Assembly (NCBI RefSeq): GCF_000328475.2
Contig: NC_026480.1
Span: forward strand, 1-64,000
Source of the DNA: Mycosarcoma maydis
Taxonomy: Eukaryota; Basidiomycota; Ustilaginomycetes; Ustilaginales
Direction of reading: 5' to 3'
Length of the DNA stretch: 64,000 bases
Part shown: piece after piece, positions 12,757 to 24,895 of the stretch
How positions within the stretch are numbered: the stretch's first letter is position 1
Layout: each line of letters starts with the position of its first letter
The notes under the pieces: generated by a model
Database searches by the model: none
The model's input: the letters and a program-made list of their open reading frames with translations, nothing else
Told to the model about the DNA's origin: nothing
Position numbers and translations under genes: made by a program

Positions 12757-13873
12757 TTATTTGGATCGCTTGTAGACCTTGTCGAGGAAGGAACGGAAAA
12801 CTTGGCGACGGAGGCCTTGCGATTCAGGAAAGGTTGTTGATGAGCGTGTTGATCTGCTCGTACGACTCGGCCTCGTACTTTTGGAAGCGGGCAGGCAGGT
12901 CAATGTTGGGCTGATTGAAGACCTCCTTAACTCGCTTCTCGCACTCTGCGTCCTTCTTGCCGTAGTTCTGGTCGAGAATTTGACGCTGTTCGGGTGTGGC
13001 GTTTTGAAGCGCGATGTTGATGTTCCAGGAGCATTTGTTGTCAAAGATGTCGGTGCCGATCTTGCCAATTTGTTCAGGCGTTCCGTAGCAGTCGAGGAAG
13101 TCATCTTGGACCTGGAAATATTCGCCCATGGGGAGCAGGATATCAAGAGCCTGTTTGTACAGAGTCTCGTCGGTGACGCCAGCCATACGCATCGCGAGGG
13201 CAACGGGGAGGTAGAAAGAGTAGAAGGCGGTTTTGTAGACGACAATAAGATGGTGCTTCTGGAGGGAGAATTTGGAGAGGTCGACCGAGTCCTCAGGCGC
13301 AGTGATGAGGTCGATGAGTTGGCCGAGCTCAGTCTGGAAGGTGACATCGTGGAAGAGCTCGAGGAGCATGCCATAGTAGGGATCCGAACGGAAGTGCTTT
13401 TTCAGCAAAAAGTAGATGGCCGCTTCGAGCATAAAGGCGTCGTTGATGGCGATGTTGCCGACACCTTCGACACGATACCAGCACGGTTGACCTCTGCGAG
13501 TGACGCTTGCATCCATCATATCATCTGCAACGAGGAAGTAGGCTTGCAGAAGCTCGATGCACCAGCCGAGAATGGCAGCCTTGAGATATTCGGGCTCGGT
13601 GAGCTCACGCGAAATCTTGCCAGTATCAGAATCTGTGCAGAGGAGGATCTCGACAGTGTCAACCACAGAGAGACCACGATTCAGCTTGCCTCCAGGCGTG
13701 TTGTAGTCGAGGTTGCGTCGGAACCAGTCGATGGCCTCGGCAGGCATCTTTTCCGATGTAAGGTAAGCGGTGAGCTCCTCGACCAAGAGCGGAAAGACAG
13801 ACTCGAAACGCTTGCGCTTCTGGATCTTCAGCTGTGCCTTGTCGGCAAGAGCCTGAGCGTCTACGTTTGACAT
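12757..13873 (-). CDS. ERG20: Farnesyl diphosphate synthase with a C-terminal frameshift
   Basis: ATG 13873 opens a 349-residue frame that stops at 12824. It has both prenyltransferase aspartate motifs, DDMMD (117-121) and DDFLD (257-261), plus the GQ-x-x-D type region TELGQLIDL. It makes farnesyl diphosphate for sterols, ubiquinone, haem A and prenylation. The normal end of the family (a short tail ending KVYKRSK) is present but in the next reading frame, at 12828-12757. An AAA run at 12829-12831 (TTT in the gene) holds one base too many. No GT-AG intron explains it. As written, the protein loses its last 22 residues, including the basic tail that helps close the active site. Because the enzyme is essential, a sequencing error is the likelier cause. 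The frame is open further upstream to 14098, but ATG 13873 gives the usual length. Confidence 0.9.
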
Positions 13874-14441
13874 GTTGAAGCGGAAACGAAGTTGTCCAAG
13901 GGGGCTGGTGATGAAGAGGGACACGATGCGGGAAGGATGAAGCTGAACGAGCGTTGTCTCAACGCGGGAAGATGGTCTCACTTCTTCCTGACGAGCGTGT
14001 TGGTCTTGTGTCTGGATTTGCACACGCTGCCAAAGTGGTCTGATCTCCGAGACTCCGCAAGCCAAGCGCAACATGCAGATCGCCGATTTCAGTGACATAG
14101 TTACGATTCACGATTCGTGATTCGTGATTTTGTGTAGGAGCTCTGATGAGCGTGAGTCGTGAGTCAGTCGTGAGTGCTGAGTGCTAACCCTAAAATTGAG
14201 CCCACATGTTAAGTTAGGATATTGGTGTTCTTCAGGGTTCAGTTTGCAGGCGAGCAGGCACGAGGCACGAGGCACGAGGCACGAGAGTTGTGCAACACGA
14301 GCCAAGAAGAACACACACTTGGTGTCGCCTACCAACATCACCTTCTCAGGTATTCTCAGGCTTCTTCTTCTTCCCTCGGTGTGCTCGCTCACGTCACCAC
14401 CAGTTTGCTCGAGTCACCATCAGGTCAGAACTGGTAGGAGA
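13874..14441. promoter_or_regulatory. Divergent ERG20/dynactin p62 intergenic region
   Basis: 568 bases between two divergent starts. It contains a heptamer cluster (14103-14130), TGAGTCGTGAGT-type repeats (14152-14176), a 10-base CTAACCCTAA match (14184-14193) and a tandem GGCACGA repeat (14259-14283). Confidence 0.6.
14103..14130. repeat. Heptamer cluster (ATTCACG / ATTCGTG)
   Basis: ACGATTCACGATTCGTG is followed by further ATTCGTG units. This mixed-orientation version gives short palindromic sequence. Confidence 0.8.
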
Positions 14442-16631
14442 ATGACCTCGCCGCACGTACTCTACTATTGCTCCTGCAACCAGTACCACACCAACGCTGC
14501 GCTTCGCCCCGGTTCGTCGCTTGCATCACCTCCGCCAGGGTTACCAGCCTATTCCCCCGCCTCAAGATACGCCTTTCATCCACTCGAATCGCTCTACTTC
14601 TGCGACGAATGCGACCAGATCAGATGCAACCGATGCGTCACCGTAGATATCTCGAGCTACTACTGCCCCAATTGCCTCTTTGAGGTGCCTGGTGCTAGCG
14701 TCAAGGCCGAAAAGAACCGTTGCGCCAGGAACTGTTTTGAATGTCCTTGTTGCCAACATACACTATCAGTTGTGGCCAGCGATCCCGACTCTAAGTCCGT
14801 GCGTGGTCTCGACCCCACTGACCCAGCTGCTAGCCAGGGTGAGCCGCCCTACTTTCTTGCATGCTCAGTCTGTCGCTGGGACTCCAAGTCGGTCGGGCTC
14901 GTCTTTGAAAAGCCAACCGGACTCAGTTTGCAGCTTCAGCGCTCCGAAGAGAATGCTGCAGATGTTCTCGAATTCGACCGGCTCAAAGATCATTTTGACC
15001 CTTACCTTAAGGCGCAGACGCAAGCAGCCATCACATCAGCTGCCGTCGGATCGGGCAGCTCCTCTCGTGCTCGTTCGCTACCAGCTTCAACTGTCTCTGC
15101 AGCCCAAGCATCGTCTTCATCCAGCGCTGAAGCTTCTACCCGAAGCGCAAGAGCAACTGCTGCACGCAACGCGGCTGCTGCCGCCCTGCAGTCGTCCAAG
15201 CTTGTCCAAGATCTACCTCATCTAGCACACTCGAAACATGCCGCAAATTCTGCTCGCTCCGCACCCATCGAACCTGACGAGCTCAAAACGTATCGCGCTC
15301 TGAATCCATGGCAGCCTGTCGACGATGGTCGAAGCCGATCAAGCGGACATGCAGCAGCATCTATGGGCGTGGTGGCCAAGCGTGAAAAGCATCGAAGAGA
15401 CTACGTTGCGCGCGTCCAATTAGGTGTAAATCAGCCCTTCGCGTCGCTAGATGCCAAGATCTCATCCCTCGAGCAACGATGGTCCTCGGTCTCAATAGCA
15501 GACCAGCCGGTCCGTGCCGCAGAGTTACGTCCTAACAGAGTATCTCTCAAATCCAAGCTTTCCAAAAGGTGCCCGGCGTGTCGGCACATTGTCATCAAGC
15601 CGGACATCAAGGCGGCATCGAACCGCTTCAAGATCAAACTCGTAGCACTCAACTTTTTGCCCGAGATTCAGATCGCTCTGGCTGACCAACAACCGTATCT
15701 TGACGCCCTTCGCTTCCGCTCGACCGGGGTCACGGGCTCAAACCTGATGGGAGCGGCGTCGACATCCAGTTCTCTCCGACGAAGGCCTCAATCAGTGCTC
15801 GTATCTGGAGCGGATTCGCTCGGCCCGGCCTCGTCCCTATTTAACGCGTCGCAAGACGTTGACGTTAATCGACTGATTGCAGGACAAACGTACAGCTACC
15901 AGATTGCTGTCACAAATCCGCTGGATGATCCAGTCGAGCTCGACATGAGCTTTGTCCGCTTCGCCAATGCGTCGTTGAGCAGAGGTGCTGCAGCGGTCCA
16001 ACCTTTACCAGAACCGAAGTACATCTTTTCTTGGAACTACAGCAACAATACTTCTTCAGCACCCTCGCACGTCAAGCCGAGTGAAGGGCCATCTCGTCCG
16101 ACCAGACGCGCTCGGCTTGGCTGGCAGGTATACCCATCTACTACTAGCATTTCATTGAATGCTTTCAACGAAGTCTGGGAGCTCGAGGATGCCGAAGAAC
16201 TGTACCACTCCAAAACTGAGCTCGAGACGCATCCGGAATCCCTCGATGGCTCCTCGCCGCGTCGGAGCGCTGTAAAGACTGCATATGTCGACGGCGCCGG
16301 ACGCTTGGGCTGCACAAACGAGCCGGCTTGGGTGATTCAAGAACACGAGGACGATGAGGACGACACCAAATCGAACCGCACTGTGCAACGCAAACCGTTC
16401 CTTCAGAAGGGACACACAACTATCTTCTATCTCGACCTGGTCGTTTCAGCCACTGAGTTGCCAAAGCCGGGCCCAATCGAAATTGGTATGCACGTCACTT
16501 ATCGCTACACTGGTGGCGCGAACCAACCAAGTAGCCAAGGTTTGGCCACAGCTGGTAAAGATTTTTCTTTCTGGACCTCGATCCGACTCGGATCTGTTGT
16601 AGGACGCGACGAGCGTGACGAGCGAGAATGA
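14442..16631 (+). CDS. Dynactin subunit p62 (DCTN4 family)
   Basis: Single 729-residue frame from ATG 14442. The N-terminal third has the dynactin p62 signature: paired cysteines in YYCSCNQYH, FCDECDQIRCNRC, YYCPNCLFEVP, RCARNCFECPCCQHTL and, later, CSVCRWDS and CPACRHIV. The text around LYFCDECDQIR and CLFEVPGASVKAEKNRC is nearly identical to other family members. p62 sits on the pointed-end complex of dynactin, which links the dynein motor to cargo and the cell cortex. Smut hyphae depend on dynein for organelle and nuclear movement. Two low-complexity Ser/Ala stretches (about residues 195-260) are insertions relative to animal p62. The C terminus is the beta-rich region seen in the family. 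Confidence 0.9.
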   Translation: MTSPHVLYYCSCNQYHTNAALRPGSSLASPPPGLPAYSPASRYAFHPLESLYFCDECDQIRCNRCVTVDISSYYCPNCLFEVPGASVKAEKNRCARNCFECPCCQHTLSVVASDPDSKSVRGLDPTDPAASQGEPPYFLACSVCRWDSKSVGLVFEKPTGLSLQLQRSEENAADVLEFDRLKDHFDPYLKAQTQAAITSAAVGSGSSSRARSLPASTVSAAQASSSSSAEASTRSARATAARNAAAAALQSSKLVQDLPHLAHSKHAANSARSAPIEPDELKTYRALNPWQPVDDGRSRSSGHAAASMGVVAKREKHRRDYVARVQLGVNQPFASLDAKISSLEQRWSSVSIADQPVRAAELRPNRVSLKSKLSKRCPACRHIVIKPDIKAASNRFKIKLVALNFLPEIQIALADQQPYLDALRFRSTGVTGSNLMGAASTSSSLRRRPQSVLVSGADSLGPASSLFNASQDVDVNRLIAGQTYSYQIAVTNPLDDPVELDMSFVRFANASLSRGAAAVQPLPEPKYIFSWNYSNNTSSAPSHVKPSEGPSRPTRRARLGWQVYPSTTSISLNAFNEVWELEDAEELYHSKTELETHPESLDGSSPRRSAVKTAYVDGAGRLGCTNEPAWVIQEHEDDEDDTKSNRTVQRKPFLQKGHTTIFYLDLVVSATELPKPGPIEIGMHVTYRYTGGANQPSSQGLATAGKDFSFWTSIRLGSVVGRDERDERE

Positions 16632-17778
16632 AAAGTCGGGTCGACTGCACTGCTCTACGGATGCCTGGCATGCACGCCTCGCCTAGCATGTCGACCTCGC
16701 AGTGCTGCAGCTTGCGAGGTTTCCGAAGCTCGAAACATGATACCAGCGCAGTTAAGGCCGTGCTTCAGAGGACGGAGCGAGATGCTTTCGGTCCTAGTCT
16801 GGGTGGCTCATCTTTTACACTTGCTCAATGTGAATCTTGGCACCTTGACGACGCCTTTTCCAGGCAGCATTCTGACATACTCAGCTGCTCCTGGCATCGT
16901 GTCATTGGAGAAGAGTGTGCGTACGTTGTATTACCTCGTAATTTTTCGGATCAATCACGGCAACTCTGAGCAAACATACAGTACATATTGAGTTTGTTGA
17001 CCGTTCGCTGAAATGCTGTGGCGCCTCGGACATCAAACCTCGTGATGAAAAGGACGTTCCATGAGAAATGCCAGGCTTGCCGGAGCATCTACGGCTATAA
17101 CGCGGACAAATAGATTGGCAGTCGCTCCAACGACGAGACCTGGCATTTATCGTCGACTTGTACGCGCCCATGGACCATGCTTGGACTATGCGAGAGCACA
17201 TTCGTGGTTTTTGATTCACGTATTGGTTGCATCCGAGACCGCGCCCGAGGCTGAGCTGTGTGTGCCTTGGCTCGTTGGCTCCTGCCACTCATCCGCTGTC
17301 CTCGCCGTGAGTAGCAGCACTGCATGGACCCACATGATCGATAACTCCGATTTCTTCGACCGTCCGCAAGAGTGCCAGCGAGAGATACGACGCTCCAAAG
17401 CATAAATTCGCCTGGCACTGTGATGCTTAACTTCGGAAGACCTTGTGCATCACCTCTGTCCCCGTCCATCTGACCTTGCAATCCAAGACTCTGCGACTAA
17501 CGACTCGCGACTCACGACTCTGTGACCTTCACTCGCTCTACTAATTGGGTGTGCGCACTGCACTGACCTTGGACTCTATGACTCTGATCGCGGGTCTTCC
17601 ATCGTGGTTCAAAGACTACCAGCAACAACGATACGCAAATCACAGGTAAAATACAAGGTTCTGGGGAGAAGGTATCAAACGTTCGCTGTAATCGTGAAAC
17701 ACGAATGTATTTCGCTGTAAGAAGAACAAAGAAACACGATCAGATTCGCAAAAAATGAGGGTGGCTTGCCGGCCGGTG
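16632..17778. other. Convergent intergenic region
   Basis: About 1.1 kb between the 3' ends of the dynactin and kinase genes. Overlapping open frames of up to 128 codons on both strands have no recognisable domain. It contains CGACTCGCGACTCACGACTC-type repeats near 17500-17520 and AATCGTGAAACACGAATG near 17690-17707. Confidence 0.5.
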
Positions 17779-20700
17779 TCAAGCCTGCCCATTCACGGAG
17801 TGGAGCGTGCGGAAGCGAGTCGATCGTTTGCGACGAGCCTGAAAACTGACGCATTGATCGTCGCTGTCATCCTCCTCCTCGTTTCCAATCGGCGCTCCTG
17901 AGCCGGAAAGCATTGCATGCTTGGCAGAGATGGAGTCAAGCTCATCCTGGCGAGACGCGTCTTCCTCAGCGTCCGCAAATTGCGACTCTTCCGTCGCGGG
18001 CATTGCGTTTGGCATTACGTTTTCAAAAACTTCCTCCGGCACTTTTACATCCTTTGTTTCCGATGGCACACCACCAACATCGGATCGTGTAGCCTGGGTC
18101 TCTGTGGCTGATGCAGCTCGCGACGATCCGTCCGAGCCATGCAGTCGATGCGAAGCGGACCGAGACACGCTCCCTGAGCTTGTTGGAGTTGATTCGTACA
18201 CGCGGCCTTCCTTCACCATTGGGTCTGGAAGAGTGTCATGGCCGACACTGAGCTCAGTAAAGTCAGCTTTCCGCAGTGCAGCTGCCTCACTCGACAGGGT
18301 AGCGCCCATCGCAAATGTCTGGCATATCGGCGCTGCAGTCTCGTTGCCAGCACTCGCAGGACCAGCTGAAACATGATTGTCCGGCAAGGCCGAAGACGCA
18401 GCAGGCGACAGGATGTGCTGATACGGCGGCTTGAACACGTTGTAACCGCCTTCAACCGAGGGCGTGAGAATGTCGTTGGAACTATCGCTACCGCTCGATC
18501 CTTTGCGACAGTAAGCCTCAGGAAGGAAGGCTGCGTGCGCCATATCGACACGCTCGCCGTCACCGTGGTGAACGGTCCAACCTTGACCCGAATTGACCAA
18601 CATGGGCCCCAGGCTCGCGGTATGTACATCGTCAAGATCATCCGAGAGATCATCATCCGAAAGTTCCAGCTCAAGATCGACATCGTCATTCTCGTTATAA
18701 CTAAGATCTTCTGGAGGCGCGTCAAAGTGACGACGCCGGCCAAGCCGATCGAAAGCGAACGGCTGCGCGGCGTCCGATCCCGATCCAGCCAAGGGCGACG
18801 ATGGCTGGCTGAGAGCGCTGAATGCACTTTGGGAAAGACTGGCGCTTTCCATGGGCCCAGTAAGCACCTCCGTAGACAAGCTTGGAGCACCGCCAAGGCC
18901 ACCTCTGCTGTTGTTGCCAGGCACGGGCGCACTTGTCGGTGTGCCCGACTCAGGTCGAGCTCCAGCTTGCTGGGTTGCGCTGTGAGTATCGACTGAGAGC
19001 GGTCCCATGCTACCCACAGCAGAAGTGACACCTGGTCTGGCGCTGCTGGCAGTGCTACCGATGCTTCCGCTTCGTTTGGAGACACTCGTGCTAAGCACGC
19101 TTGAAGGGAAGGGTGGTGCATCCCTTGAGCCCCGAGTGCTGGGCCTAGAAGAGCTGAGATTACGATCGTCACCGCCAGCGATGAGCCAACTGCCGCGCAA
19201 GAAGTCACCGAGACGATGGCGGCCTGAAACGCGCGAGGCTTGCGAGATGCTCAATGTCGAAGATCTGCCTTCCGAGTCCACGGAGCGTCGCGGTGAAGCG
19301 GCACGCTGCAGATGCGCATCGTGATGGCCGGAGCCCTGTCGACTTGTGGCGCGATGGATCGACGGCATTCGAGGCGAAGAAGGATGAAGCGAAGGCGAGG
19401 CCGAGGTCGCACTCACCCGACGAGCGGCGCCATGCGTATCAGAAGAGATGCGCTGCGGTATTTCGGGGCCAGCGTCGAGCCGCAGACCTGCGCTGCTTGT
19501 AGACTGTGCTGACGCTTTGCGGTAAGATGCGAGTTTCGGTGGCCTCATGGTGCCATCATCTGAACCACCGACGAGCAGGGGGGGAGGAAGCATGGGCGAA
19601 AAGCTGGTAGCTTGATCATGAACCTCGGTTGTATTGTCTTGAAAAACACGGGGCGATGTCTGAAGTGCAGAAAGCGCCTGGCTGGCGGTGGACTTGCTCG
19701 GCGTATCTGAGCTGTTGATGCGTGGCGATTCTGAAGCGACAGAGTCCGATTCGTCATTGCGATAAGCTGCAGTGAGAGCACGAAGAGCGGTAGCTCCGTC
19801 GCGTCTACCCACCGAGTTGGCGCTCTTCTGTCGCGAAAAGAACATGTGACCCTTGAGAGGGGTGCGCGGTAACCGTACCGATGAGGTGGAAGGACCCGAT
19901 TGGTTTGACGAGTCAAAGGGGGCAACAGGCATTGTAGCGACGTTGTCTGAGCCTGGGGTTCGACTAGGATGGGGCGAACTAGCACCAGAATTCGACTGCA
20001 GATCGGCATGGAAGGAAGAGGCTGCCGATGAATGGTTTACGGATTTGCTGCGTCGTCGTCCGCCAGCAAAAGAGTCGAGCAGCTTGGACTGCCACCTCTT
20101 AACGCGTTGCTTGAGCTTGGAAAAGCCTGTCAGGGCATCCTCGACGTCGGCATGAGAAATTTCGACGAAGGGCATGTGTTGTGGATCGGTCTCTGAGAGC
20201 CAAGCAGGCGCGTCTTGCAGACCACGAGTGACCCACGGATGTTTCTTGACGTCTTCTAGGGTGATGCGCTTGGTAGGATCCTTTTCAAGCAAGCGGTCCA
20301 ACAAGTCGCGCAACTGGCGTGCATCCTCTTCCAGGCTGTCCGGGTCGACATCCGGACAGAGCTCAGAAGGGCTTGCTGGCTGAGCATCGGCTTCCTCGTC
20401 TACCCACTGTGATCGAGACTGCCATCGGGGTTTTCTCGGCCCGACACGGACTCGATCTGCTCCCATAAAGGTAGGGATGGAATAATCGGTGCTCGGGATG
20501 ACGGCGAACAAGGCGTATTCGGACTCGGCTGTGAATGGGGTCGTACCGAACAACAGGCAGTAGAGCGTGACACCCAGGGCCCAAATATCAATGGCTTTAG
20601 TCACTTTGGGTCGTGTAGGTGGTCTTGCAAGCGTGGTGGTGGCGGCATCAGCTGGAGAGGCTGCATTGGAGCCGCTTGTCAGATCGGTGGAATGAATAGT

Positions 20701-22514
20701 CGAGGAAAAAGAAGACATGCAGAGCTCGGGTGCGAAGAAGGCGGGACTTCCGGCCGTCTTGGCGAGCTCGCGGTCGTCGGCGAGACTTGGATCAGACAAA
20801 GAAGATGTAAGCTGCGTGTTGAGTCTACTGGATGAGGAAGATGCAGATGAAGCGGCAGCGTGATCATTGGCGATCATCATGGCATAGCTGAAATGAGAGA
20901 CACCAAAATCTGATATCTTGACGCGGTGGTGATTATCCCAGAGCAAGTTGGCAGGCTTGATGTCGCGATGAATGATGCCCTGGTAGTGAAGATACTCGAG
21001 CCCGCAGACGACATCGCGAAGAACTTGACGGGATTGATCTACGGTGAGCGCGGGATGTCCTTGGTCGTCTTTCCAGACCACTTCACCTCCCTCCATGAAC
21101 TCGAGCACCATAAAGATCTTTTTGCTCTGCGGATCGTCGATGACCTCTTTGAGCTGGACGACGTTGTCGTGACTGCACTTTTTCATGATGGCGATTTCTC
21201 GGCGAACTTTTTGATCTGTAGTCCAAAGAAGCGCCTTTCTCGCTTTCTCCCGCTCCTTTTCGCGACGACGCTCGGCGTCCCTGTCGGACGGACCCCATCG
21301 TGAGAGGCCAAAAGCAGAGGCAGAAGGCGAGCGCGGCAGGTTGGGTATAGGAGCAAACTGGGTTGAGGGGCTGGTGGAGACGCCCTTGACTGTTGTAGAG
21401 GCTGAGTCTTCATGCGGTGAGTCAGAGCTGGGATGGAGGTCATTCCCCTCTTGTTGGGCGGGAGAAGTTGGTGGGTCGAAGTGAGCAGGAGACAGACGCG
21501 AGGGATCCTTGGTGCGATTGTTACGGTTGAGCAAACCTAGGCCTGCACCGAGCCGCTTGCGCGCTTCCCTCTCAACGATTTTGACGGCTACGCGCTCGCC
21601 AGTTTCGAGATCTCGAGCGAGGCGCACCTTTCCGTGAACACCTCGTCCAAGTTCACCCTCGATGAGATACTGGTTAACCATTCGACGACTGCTGGTGTGA
21701 GTTTGAATGTCNNNNNNNNNNNNNNNNNNNNNNNNNNNNNNNNNNNNNNNNNNNNNNNNNNNNNNNNNNNNNNNNNNNNNNNNNNNNNNNNNNNNNNNNN
21801 NNNNNNNNNNNAAGAGCGACCCGAGACAGGGGGCGAGCTGTACGCGCTGGCACTGGTGGAAGGTAACGGACTGTGATCTGGCGCGTTGGAGGGAGGCGAG
21901 CCGGTGGACAACTTGGTTCGGCCATTGAATAGTTGGTGATGCATATGCTGGTGAAGGAGCTGCTGTTGAATCTGCTGGGAGTAGAGATGGAGCTCGCTCA
22001 TGGCGGAACGCGCTGGTGTTGAGGAACCAGAGACGACCGAAGGCGAGATAGATGCAGAGGGGCTCGAGGGATCATGGGCGCTGAGAAGGGGAGGTGATGT
22101 GCTGGCGGGTGCAAGTCTATGGGCGTTTGCATCGTGACTGGAAGTGATCAAGACCGGGTGAGCGAGATCTTTCGAGTCAGAGGGGCGTGCAGGCGCGCTG
22201 TACAGGTGGAGCGGAGATGAAACGCCAACTGTATCGTTGGGAGGCGCAACACTGCTGGAAGTTGGAGCGGGGCCAGCAGCGCCCAAGACGTGCCCGGCCA
22301 TAGCGAGGCTGAGGGTGGGGTAGGTGGGGCTGGAGGCAGATGCACTGGTATCGCACACGGCACCGTGCGAAGCTGCGCCGTCGACAGGAGCTAAAGATCG
22401 AGCTTCAAGCTGGGCTTGGAGTGATGCAGGGCTGACGGTGGCGACGTTGGTAGACGGAGTTGTTGCCATTGCCGCGGGAGGCGTGGAGGCCTGGTCCAGA
22501 CTTGGTGAGGCCAT
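17779..22514 (-). CDS. CaMKK/Elm1-type Ser/Thr kinase, interrupted by an assembly gap
   Basis: ATG 22514 opens a Ser/Pro-rich N terminus of about 234 residues, running into a 100-N gap (21811-21712). Coding resumes at 21711 and continues without a stop to 17779. The kinase domain starts at NQYLIEGELGRGVHGKVR and has VAVKIVE, HRDIKPANLL, ISDFGVSHF and the activation-loop text AGSPAFFAPEL. An insert of about 110 residues between the catalytic Lys region and the next helix matches the variable insert of CaMKK/Elm1 kinases. The family (yeast Elm1, Tos3, Sak1; human CaMKK) phosphorylates the activation loop of SNF1/AMPK and septin-related kinases. The remaining 800 residues are disordered, Ser-rich, with an acidic patch. 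The gap must be 2 modulo 3 in true length for the two parts to be in frame, so 100 is a placeholder. Which of the three yeast paralogues it matches cannot be told. Confidence 0.85.
21712..21811. other. Assembly gap (100 N)
   Basis: Exactly 100 ambiguous bases lie inside the N-terminal coding part of the kinase gene. The round number suggests a placeholder of unknown length. Confidence 0.95.
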
Positions 22515-24895
22515 AAATCAGAGAGATCTGGACAGTAGACCGGTAGAGCTACGCCAAAGCGAACGACAACGCTAAAGAGCTTAAGGAGAGAGATGCATTG
22601 TAGATGCTCACGTCGATCGGCCGAGGTGCTATCGTACGTCGATCAAGATGAGGTAGAGAGGGGAGCCAAGATGACCTAAAGCGGTGGAGAGAACGGTGTG
22701 GATACTGCCGCTGTTTGACAAAGACTGAATGCAGTCTGAGGACGGCGAGCGATGCAATGGTGTTTGGGCTCGTGCAGAGGAACGATCGAGAGCGACGGTG
22801 GAGGCGACGGAATCTGTGAGGGTTAGGTGTCTGTGGTGCGATGGTGTGTACAATTCGCAAAACAGATCAATCAAGTCGAAGCAAGCTGAAGGGGCCGATG
22901 TGGTGAACCAAGCCAACGGAAGCCAGCCGAAAAGGCGAGCCGAGCGAAATATCAAGGGTTGAGTCGTAAGTGTGTCAAGGCGTGTGTGTGCCGTGTGTGC
23001 CAGATCGAAGGAAAGGGTGCTGCTACAGTGACAGCATGGTGAACCAGTCACAGTCTGGAGTAAGTTAGTGAGTGTGAGTGTGAGACTTGAGTGTGACCTC
23101 GGAAGAGCGCGATGGAATCATGAAATGATTCGTGTAGTGCAGTGCAGAACAGCACAGTCACAGATTACCTTAACTGTGCAATCACGAATCAAGAATACTG
23201 TACAGCCGAGACATTCAATTAAAGACTGAGCCGACTCGTGTCCAGCAGTCATGAGCGACAGAGTGAGTGACTAACTTTTTTCAGAGTGTGGTATTTCGCC
23301 TGTCTCTCTGTGTGATTCGCCAATCCAAACTGCTGCATTGCGTCGAGGCGAGGTTGTGCGTGGCGAGAGCCCTGATTCGAGTTGCTGCACAGTTACACTC
23401 GACGCGCATTTTTAGCTCAGTATCGGTGCTACCGAGCTGGCTCATTCGTGATTAACGATTGCCAGTCGTGAGTCGTTAAGTTTGAGTGTCGCTCAACACC
23501 GATTCGCTGAGCTTCCGCGCCGGACTGGAACGTTGTACACTCGTGACTAGTCATCATGAAAACCACACGTCACACCAGTCATCAGTCGGGAGTGGCTGGC
23601 AAACAAATCACGCGAAATCGTGAATCTGGTGCTCTTGCGTCGGTGCTACTGTATCTTAAAAAGAACGGCCTCTCGTGTCTTTACCGTCACGTCAAGCCAG
23701 ACTTAACGGTGAAGTAACGCTAACTGTGCATCACAACTCCGCGGTACAACCATACTACCATTGCTCGATACGCGTGACAGCCCTTGGTTGGTGCCCCACC
23801 GTCAGTGCTTAATGCAAGCAAGCGCAAAAGCAATCCATAGCTTTCGTCATCGCATCCTTTTGGGTAAAGGAACCGAGCTTAATCTCGGAACTGAGCTTGG
23901 CTTGGAATGGCTTGATGTAGATATTGAGTTCGAGTTGCTGTAAGAACAACAACTCTCGTCTTGATAATCGGCGCTCTTAAATCAGAATCAAGATGGCGAG
24001 ATGGCGGATCAGCCAGCCACCTTTTACGCGTGTCGCTCACAGCTTGCACCTCACGCCTGTTTCGCTCAACGCACGGCTGACCCCAGAATCTGAAACCTCG
24101 ATCAACTCTAACAACTCGAAATTTCATCTCCGATCTTGACGTGCATCCTCGCTCACCGTGCACCTCTCGTGTCTCTTTTTGTGAAGCTCACGCTTCTGTC
24201 ACAGGACTCTCTCACCAGACACGTCTGGCCCAGTCACGAGTCGTGAGTTTTCCGTGATGCATGAACGATTCAAAATCTGAATCGTGGTGCGTGTAAGTTA
24301 TCTACGATTGATCCTCGCTTTTTTGCCCGTTCACGTCACCATCTCCGGCATGCCACAAAAAGCTTGTTCCCTGGCGAGAAACTCATCGGGACCCGATCTG
24401 TTAACAACACCACCGATCGTGCCTCTCCCCTCGCTTCGATCTTGCGTTCTTGCGATCTTGCGCCAACAACCACCTGACAGCTCGTCCATATTGTAGTATT
24501 GATATACGTTTCGAATGCCTCTCAGGAAGCAACATGCTGAGATGATTATTATTAATAGTATAGGCGTAAACTCACAGCAGCGTTGTGGGCTTTGCTTGTC
24601 CACACTTGAGAGAAGCTTGATTTGTCAGTCACGAGTCGTTCGGAAGTCGGCCTACGATTTGACTGCTACTGTGCGGTGGTTTTTTTTTCCGTCTCTCGAA
24701 AATTTCCCGGAAGTAACTTAGGAGCGGTTGAGAAATTTCGTGATTGTGATTTGATTTGCTCACACTCCTCCACCCTGACAAGTTGCTAAACCAACACACG
24801 CTGACCGTTCAGCACCTCATCAACAGCAGCCACCATCTCCTTCCTGAAACGACTTTTCGATCCTCTTGCCTACAAACCGATCCTCTCCTACTGCA
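22515..24895. promoter_or_regulatory. Large divergent intergenic region (kinase / HCCS)
   Basis: 2.4 kb between divergent starts with no recognisable gene. It is rich in CACGAGTCGTGAGT-type inverted repeats (for example 23466-23475, 24234-24248 and 24629-24638) and single heptamers (23180-23188). The first 600 bases upstream of the kinase are GA-rich on the plus strand and probably form its leader. Confidence 0.5.

Noticed and set aside
12779..13870. 363-codon plus-strand frame
   Set aside because: Lies antisense to farnesyl diphosphate synthase, whose motifs are clear; it is a frame shadow produced by GC-rich codon bias.
14184..14193. CTAACCCTAA, like a telomeric repeat
   Set aside because: Less than two units, in the promoter between two housekeeping genes; too short to call an interstitial telomere.
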